The position numbers and the translations under genes were made by a program. Shown piece after piece: positions 59,395 to 64,000 of a stretch of 64,000 nt of DNA; position 1 is the stretch's first letter, and each line of letters begins with the position of its first letter. Source of the DNA: Alistipes sp. (GTDB lineage: Bacteria; Bacteroidota; Bacteroidia; Bacteroidales; Rikenellaceae); NCBI GenBank assembly GCA_017504265.1, contig JAFVRN010000006.1, positions 1 to 64,000 of the forward strand, given 5' to 3'. Below the pieces are notes generated by a model. The model searched no databases. It saw only the letters and a program-made list of their open reading frames with translations, and was not told the origin of the DNA.

Positions 59395-59487
59395 TATGTT
59401 TCTTGGCGTATACCATGTAAAGGAGGATGGTCACCACTCTAAGGTGCGTTTCACGAAGTGTAGCAATGGCAGATACCAGGGGAGGGA

Positions 59488-59646
59488 TTATATGGCTCTC
59501 GGAGCCATATAATGCCGATAGCTGCTCGTTCGATGTTGGCCACGCTCTGCAAAAACAAAAGCAACGCCACCCTTCAACTACCCTTTAATGCCGCAGGCGT
59601 GAACTACTCTTTCCTCTGCAAAGCAGAGGGCAGGGCATTGCCCTGC
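59488..59646. repeat. hairpin cluster in the gap 59342-59711
   Basis: TTATATGGCTC/GAGCCATATAA (59488-59512), CCTCTGC/GCAGAGG (59613-59629) and GCAGGGC/GCCCTGC (59630-59646), the last two end to end. With the two flanking terminators these account for most of the 370-bp gap; no gene is evident. Confidence 0.65.
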
Positions 59647-59660
59647 AATAATATAAAAGA

Positions 59661-59687
59661 TGCGCCCGACTCATAGAGCCGAGCGCA
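59661..59687 (-). terminator. terminator of the beta-helix gene
   Basis: A 12-bp stem with two G-U pairs in the RNA, 3-nt loop, followed on the minus strand by TCTTTTATATT, 25 bp after the stop. Confidence 0.75.
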
Positions 59688-59711
59688 AAATATATAGATT
59701 ATTGTAGTGGA

Positions 59712-62700
59712 TTACTCTGCAACAACAGTCCAAATACCGTTCTCCTCTACAACCTTGTAACCAGCTGCAACCTTAATAAGACCCTCCCAAGTTAGTGGGT
59801 TTGCAGAGAAATTACCGCCAGAGATTGTAGCAGATGGATTCTTTGATGCATCACCCAAGTTGTTCTGGATATCAACAATTGCCTTTACTGCGTTGAAAGT
59901 ACCACCCTGAACCTGAATGTTAGCACCTGTATCAGCAAGAAGCAAACCACGAGCAGCAGTAGCAAGAGTATTCTCACCGAAGTTGTCATTTGAGAATGTA
60001 CCACCCTTGATGATAAGTGTACCACCAGAGTTTAGAACACCGGCACACCAAGGGCCGTGTGATGTACCCTGATTGTAAGCCTCCTCTGCTGTAATGCACT
60101 CAGTTGAGTAAGTGCCGCTATTAACAGTCACTGTACCGCCACCATTTACAGAGATAGCCATAGAGTTATAAGGAGCAGTGTACATACCCTTCTGCTCAAC
60201 CTTAACATTGGTCAACTCGATGATACCACCAGCAGACTCAATACCACCACCATACTGTGAGTAAATCTCAGTATCATTAACAGTAACAGTAGTACCAGAC
60301 AAAGCCTTTACATTTAGGCCATTACCACGATAGTTATATAGTTTTACACCCTCCAAAGTTACATTTGCAGTACCCTCTGTACGAAGTGTACCATAAGCAC
60401 CAGAAGAGTAGTTGCCCGCTGCTACCATAGTACCATTCTTGATGGTTACTACAGATGAGCCGTTAACCTTGAAGTTACGATTATTGGTATTTGCACCATT
60501 AGAAACTGTAAATGTATTGCCATTCAAGTCAATAGTGATATTCTTATCTGTAATAATAACACCATCCTCCTGCTCTACATCTGCAACAAATAGAACTGTA
60601 TCGCCATTCTGCGCTGCATTAACAGCCTCCTGCAATGAAGTGTACTCTGTCTCACCAATCTTAGCAACTGAGCGAACAACAGTCCATACGCCGTTTTCTA
60701 ATACAACATCGTAGCCCTCAGGAACATTGTTCGTTAGAACCTCGCCCTTAACAGCCGAATCTGCGATAGATGCCTTCACAGGCCACTCTGTTGAGCCGGC
60801 AGTTACAGAGAGATATACATCGCCATAAAGCTCAGCACCCTCCTCGACAACAATCTTACCGCTATTTGCGTTCGCGTTTGGATCCTGAAGCCATACAGAC
60901 TTATTCTCACCCACAATCTTCGCACCTGCATTGATGTAAAGCTCGTTGGTCGCCTCTACACCATTGAGGAACTGACGAACAGCACGATATACTGACTTAA
61001 CCACAGCACCGTCATTGATGTAGGTTATGGCACTTGTGCCCTTACCGTTTGTAAGGTTGTCGATACCATAAGCCATATCGGTACCACCGAGGTGCTCGAT
61101 AGTAACATTCTCAACAACAAGATTACCACCAGGATTGTTAGAGATAACTGATGAGTATGCATTCCAGCCACGGTTGTTCTCAGCCTTAAGGGTGATTCTA
61201 CCATTCTTAACTGTTAGGTTACCCTTGTTGGTGATAAGACCGAAGCTACCAGTGATAGTATCAGTACCCTCAACAGTCTTGCCATTAAGGTCAAGAGTCA
61301 AAGTCTTGCCAGTATCAACTGTCGCACCTACAGTGCAGTCGAAGCTATGCAAAACCGTAATTGTTGCATTATTCTCAGCAGCTGCGATAGCCTCTGCGAT
61401 ATTGTAGTAGTATGCACCATTTACATTTGCAACAACATACTTGGTGTTATCAGTATTGTTCTTCTCCTCAAGTGCTGTGCCAGTACCAAGGTTGAATGCG
61501 AGAGCGTTGTCACCATTGAATGTGTTGCCCTCTGCGTATACTGACGAGTTTTGCTTCTGTAATACCCAAATACATGCACCATAGATATCTCTAATTGGAT
61601 ACAAAGATGTAAGTGTAGCGTTCTTAACAACGATGGTGTTATTTGCACCGCGTACATTAATCACATTTGCACCATTGTATGTACCACCGTTAATAGTTAC
61701 ATTGTGGTTTGAACCACCTGTTACATTTACAGCGTACGCATAGTCGTTTCCAGATGGGTGGCTAAAGTTTACTGAACAGTTGTTAAGGGTAAGCTCTACT
61801 CCTGTTAGGATATCGATGCTAATACCACGAATATCGTTAGTGCCTACACGCTCAGTTGTAACATCGATGTTAAGGTCGTTAACTACAATATTTGCATTAT
61901 CAACTGTTGCGCGGATAGCACGAGCTGCAGAAGATGTAAGAGTTTTGTTAGCACCGTTGATTACAATAGGATTTGCAGTAGTTACCAAAAGAGGCTCTGA
62001 AATCTCAATATTCTCGCCCAATGTGAGCTCGCCACCATTTGCAAACAAATCAGCAAGAAGCTGGGAAGTAGTCTTTATAGTACCACCAGCAATCACATTG
62101 TCTGTTGCAATATCGCCACCGTTTACATTTGTCGTACCCCCGGTGTTATCGATAAGTGATACGTTACCGGTTGTGTTCTCGTTCTCAAAAGTACCACCCT
62201 CGATATTCACAGTACCGTTATTGTCGATAAGAGCACCTGTACTATCGCTTGAAAGAACAACGTTACCCTCGCCGGTGAATGTAAGAGTGCTATCATCCGC
62301 TACGGTAATAAGAGCCGTGTTGCCGGTATTCTTAGCAGTGATAGTGTAGCCGTTAAGGTCGATAACGGTCTCAACAGCAGCAGGTGTAGCAGCAAATCTT
62401 ACGGCTGTAGTACCTGCACCGCTGTTTGTAAGAGTGATAAGGTTAATCACCTTATACAGTCCACCGGCTGCTACGGCAGCATTAAACTCAGCCTGGCTGC
62501 TGATAGTACCCCAGTTCTCCTGGTTCTCCTGATTCTCGCCGAAGTTGTCGTCGATATCGATGCTGATCTTGTTACCCTCGGTAAGAACGTTACCCTTGAT
62601 AGTTGTAAGGAAGTTACGCTTAACAGGGATAGGTGTGTTGAAGGTGTTCTTCTTGATTGTTGTGCCGTTTGCCTCCTTAACGTCGAGCGTGAAGTTTACA

Positions 62701-63500
62701 ACGTCGTCCTGATCGGCAGCGAAGAAGTAGTCTACAAAGAGGGTCTTGTTATTAATAGTATCGGCATCACCCTCGTTGTATCCTGCGATAGTGAATGTGT
62801 GCTGAACGTTTGACAACTCTGCATCGCCGGCCTTCTGAGCGAAAGCATCGAACGAAGTGCGGTGCTTTGTAGTGTAGGTAGCCACAGCCTGGGCAGGAAC
62901 AACACCGTCGAAGAGCTCTGCGATATCGGTAGTTACCACACGCAATTTAGCAAAAGGACGTGTAAGCTTGATGGTGATGTTCTGCGCAGCATTGAAATTA
63001 TTAGCATTGTAAACACCGGTATAGGCATCGCGAGTCTCGTCCATAGCCTCCCAAGCGATGATGCTGTTGTTAAGGGTGATGTTGCGCAAGTCAGCACCAA
63101 TAGCATAGTGCAAGTCGTCACACTTAACATCCTCGGTTAGGGGCTGATTCGCATCAACGATATCTGCCCAAACAACGAACTTGTAGTTGCGGTTAGGAAC
63201 AAGACGAAGGTCGAAAGCAACGCTCGTATTCTCGCTATACTTGTACTTGATAGCCTTTGACGCAGTACCATTCTCGTTGAATACCTGCAAAGCATAACGA
63301 AGAGTGTAGTCTGGAGAATCAACTACCCCGTTGTCGATTGCGCCCTCTGCGCTGTTGGCACGAGTGCCCACTGCGTCGGCCAAATCGACTGTAACTGTTA
63401 CGGGCACCTCGCCATTGACTGTAACGTCAAAGCCTTCGGGCTCCGTCTGGCAGGCTGCCAAACCAAAGACAACCAAAGCCAAAGCTAAAAGTTTTTTCAT
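59712..63500 (-). CDS. large beta-helix surface lipoprotein with fimbrillin-like N-terminus
   Basis: A 1262-residue predicted lipoprotein (lipobox LAAC, Cys17, then QTEPEG). Residues 25-330 form a fimbrillin-like domain resembling DUF6562 (TLRYALQVFNENGTAS, NYKFVVWADIVDANQPL, ITIKLTRPFAKLRVVTTDI, RNFLTTIKGNVLT). After a Gln/Asn linker (GENQENQENW), three modules follow, each opening with an EA..AA..G.T-type helix and LDLNGKT/IDLNGNT strand and then parallel beta-helix rungs (LTFTGEGNVVLSSD, VNIEGGTFENENT, VTINGGTYNGAN, LIIKGGTFSNDN). Modules end NGVWTVV or NGIWTVVAE. No pectate-lyase catalytic site is visible, so an adhesive or display role is likely. Thr46-Arg47 follows the anchor. It is monocistronic with a long leader. 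Confidence 0.85.
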   Translation of the reverse strand: MKKLLALALVVFGLAACQTEPEGFDVTVNGEVPVTVTVDLADAVGTRANSAEGAIDNGVVDSPDYTLRYALQVFNENGTASKAIKYKYSENTSVAFDLRLVPNRNYKFVVWADIVDANQPLTEDVKCDDLHYAIGADLRNITLNNSIIAWEAMDETRDAYTGVYNANNFNAAQNITIKLTRPFAKLRVVTTDIAELFDGVVPAQAVATYTTKHRTSFDAFAQKAGDAELSNVQHTFTIAGYNEGDADTINNKTLFVDYFFAADQDDVVNFTLDVKEANGTTIKKNTFNTPIPVKRNFLTTIKGNVLTEGNKISIDIDDNFGENQENQENWGTISSQAEFNAAVAAGGLYKVINLITLTNSGAGTTAVRFAATPAAVETVIDLNGYTITAKNTGNTALITVADDSTLTFTGEGNVVLSSDSTGALIDNNGTVNIEGGTFENENTTGNVSLIDNTGGTTNVNGGDIATDNVIAGGTIKTTSQLLADLFANGGELTLGENIEISEPLLVTTANPIVINGANKTLTSSAARAIRATVDNANIVVNDLNIDVTTERVGTNDIRGISIDILTGVELTLNNCSVNFSHPSGNDYAYAVNVTGGSNHNVTINGGTYNGANVINVRGANNTIVVKNATLTSLYPIRDIYGACIWVLQKQNSSVYAEGNTFNGDNALAFNLGTGTALEEKNNTDNTKYVVANVNGAYYYNIAEAIAAAENNATITVLHSFDCTVGATVDTGKTLTLDLNGKTVEGTDTITGSFGLITNKGNLTVKNGRITLKAENNRGWNAYSSVISNNPGGNLVVENVTIEHLGGTDMAYGIDNLTNGKGTSAITYINDGAVVKSVYRAVRQFLNGVEATNELYINAGAKIVGENKSVWLQDPNANANSGKIVVEEGAELYGDVYLSVTAGSTEWPVKASIADSAVKGEVLTNNVPEGYDVVLENGVWTVVRSVAKIGETEYTSLQEAVNAAQNGDTVLFVADVEQEDGVIITDKNITIDLNGNTFTVSNGANTNNRNFKVNGSSVVTIKNGTMVAAGNYSSGAYGTLRTEGTANVTLEGVKLYNYRGNGLNVKALSGTTVTVNDTEIYSQYGGGIESAGGIIELTNVKVEQKGMYTAPYNSMAISVNGGGTVTVNSGTYSTECITAEEAYNQGTSHGPWCAGVLNSGGTLIIKGGTFSNDNFGENTLATAARGLLLADTGANIQVQGGTFNAVKAIVDIQNNLGDASKNPSATISGGNFSANPLTWEGLIKVAAGYKVVEENGIWTVVAE

Positions 63501-63789
63501 AGAAATTTTGATTAAGTTAATTGTGTAAAATGTGAATTAGTATTCTATTGCGTAGAAATACGAAAAGGCGTTGCTCGGGACATCGACGATGTAGGGCAAC
63601 ACCAAATCATCCGCCAATGGGTGGCGGAGTGTGACAGCTTTTATGTGTATGGATTATGCGTGCGTGCGCGTAACTATCTGAGTGAGAAGGTGTTAAAATC
63701 CCCCCCCTATGCAAAATAGCTCGTAAGAGCCTATGTATGTGCTTATTTGCAGCATATTACGGATAGTTCGGCAATTAGCTATAACGACA
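63501..63789 (-). other. long 5' leader of the beta-helix gene
   Basis: If the promoter at 63790-63820 is right, the leader is about 284 nt. It holds a nested hairpin (GTTGC/GCAAC around ACATC/GATGT, 63570-63600), a second hairpin (TCCGCCA/TGGCGGA, 63610-63628) and an eight-C run (63700-63707, G8 in the transcript). I see no gene in the 500 bp 63501-64000. Confidence 0.5.
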
Positions 63790-63820
63790 CAAAATTACGA
63801 ATTTGTTGATAATTATGCAA
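63790..63820 (-). promoter_or_regulatory. candidate promoter of the beta-helix gene
   Basis: Minus strand TTG (63818-63820), a 20-nt spacer and TAATTTTG (63790-63797). It is the best match in the region but lies 290 bp from the ATG. Confidence 0.48.
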
Positions 63821-64000
63821 CTTTTATTGAAGGTAATTTGCATATTTTTTTACATTTGGACTATTTGCAACATTTGGTATTAGCGTTGCGTATTCGACCT
63901 CACAACAAGAGAAGCTGTCTAACAAGGCTCTTTTGGCATCTGCCTTGTCTGAAAAAAACTCATTTACGCTAAGTAAACTCCGCTTTTCCAGCCTGCCAGC

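Noticed and set aside
63733..63972. 79-codon plus-strand ORF near the right edge
   Set aside because: Overlaps the predicted promoter of the beta-helix gene and has no recognisable motif or signal.

Overview
This window comes from a gut-type Bacteroidales bacterium (phylum Bacteroidota). The evidence is two SusC/SusD pairs, many lipoproteins with a lipobox Cys near residues 17-24, families largely confined to the order (DUF4493, DUF4374, DUF4458-like, PCMD, BACON, fimbrillin-like), and promoters of the TTTG-N19/20-TAnnTTTG type with no Shine-Dalgarno sequences. The genus cannot be fixed by eye; a Rikenellaceae/Alistipes-like or Bacteroides-like host are both possible.

Layout. 1-1349 (-): acpP-fabF, fatty acid synthesis, with fabF cut by the left edge. 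1539-4007 (+): pepE, yraN, then kdtA under its own promoter. 4083-9312 (-): two tandem copies of a subtilase lipoprotein plus a small lipocalin-like lipoprotein. 9567-16753 (-): a SusC-SusD-surface lipoprotein operon. 17178-20270 (+): a lone Oar-like TonB-dependent transporter. 20484-22220 (+): a NifU-like scaffold protein with its GGGtGRT partner. 22487-27538 (-): an XusABC-like xenosiderophore operon (receptor, DUF4374 lipoprotein, PepSY membrane protein). 27711-28361 (-): a HAD phosphatase. 28362-28868: a noncoding stretch with a 9-bp minisatellite and two large palindromic elements. 28869-38914 (-): a seven-gene operon of fimbrillin-like, DUF4493, PCMD and small outer-membrane barrel proteins. 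39147-41700: MazG-like pyrophosphohydrolase (-), engB, prs and an initiator tRNA (+). 42114-59341 (+): a ten-gene operon of SusC, SusD, accessory lipoproteins, two LRR proteins, a third subtilase, DUF1573, a third lipocalin-like protein and an Ig-repeat protein. 59712-63500 (-): a large beta-helix surface lipoprotein.

How it fits together. About two thirds of the DNA encodes exported outer-membrane or cell-surface machinery: import of polymers or peptides (SusCD), proteolysis (three subtilases), iron capture (Xus-like) and adhesion (fimbrillin-like, LRR, beta-helix). Housekeeping genes sit between these blocks. The most notable signals are the threefold association of subtilase with a lipocalin-like lipoprotein, a shared Thr/Ser-Arg motif soon after the lipid-anchor Cys in eight lipoproteins, a family of nested palindromes placed at gene 3' ends, and an inverted partial copy of the initiator tRNA 3' end. 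All functional statements come from reading the sequence without database searches.
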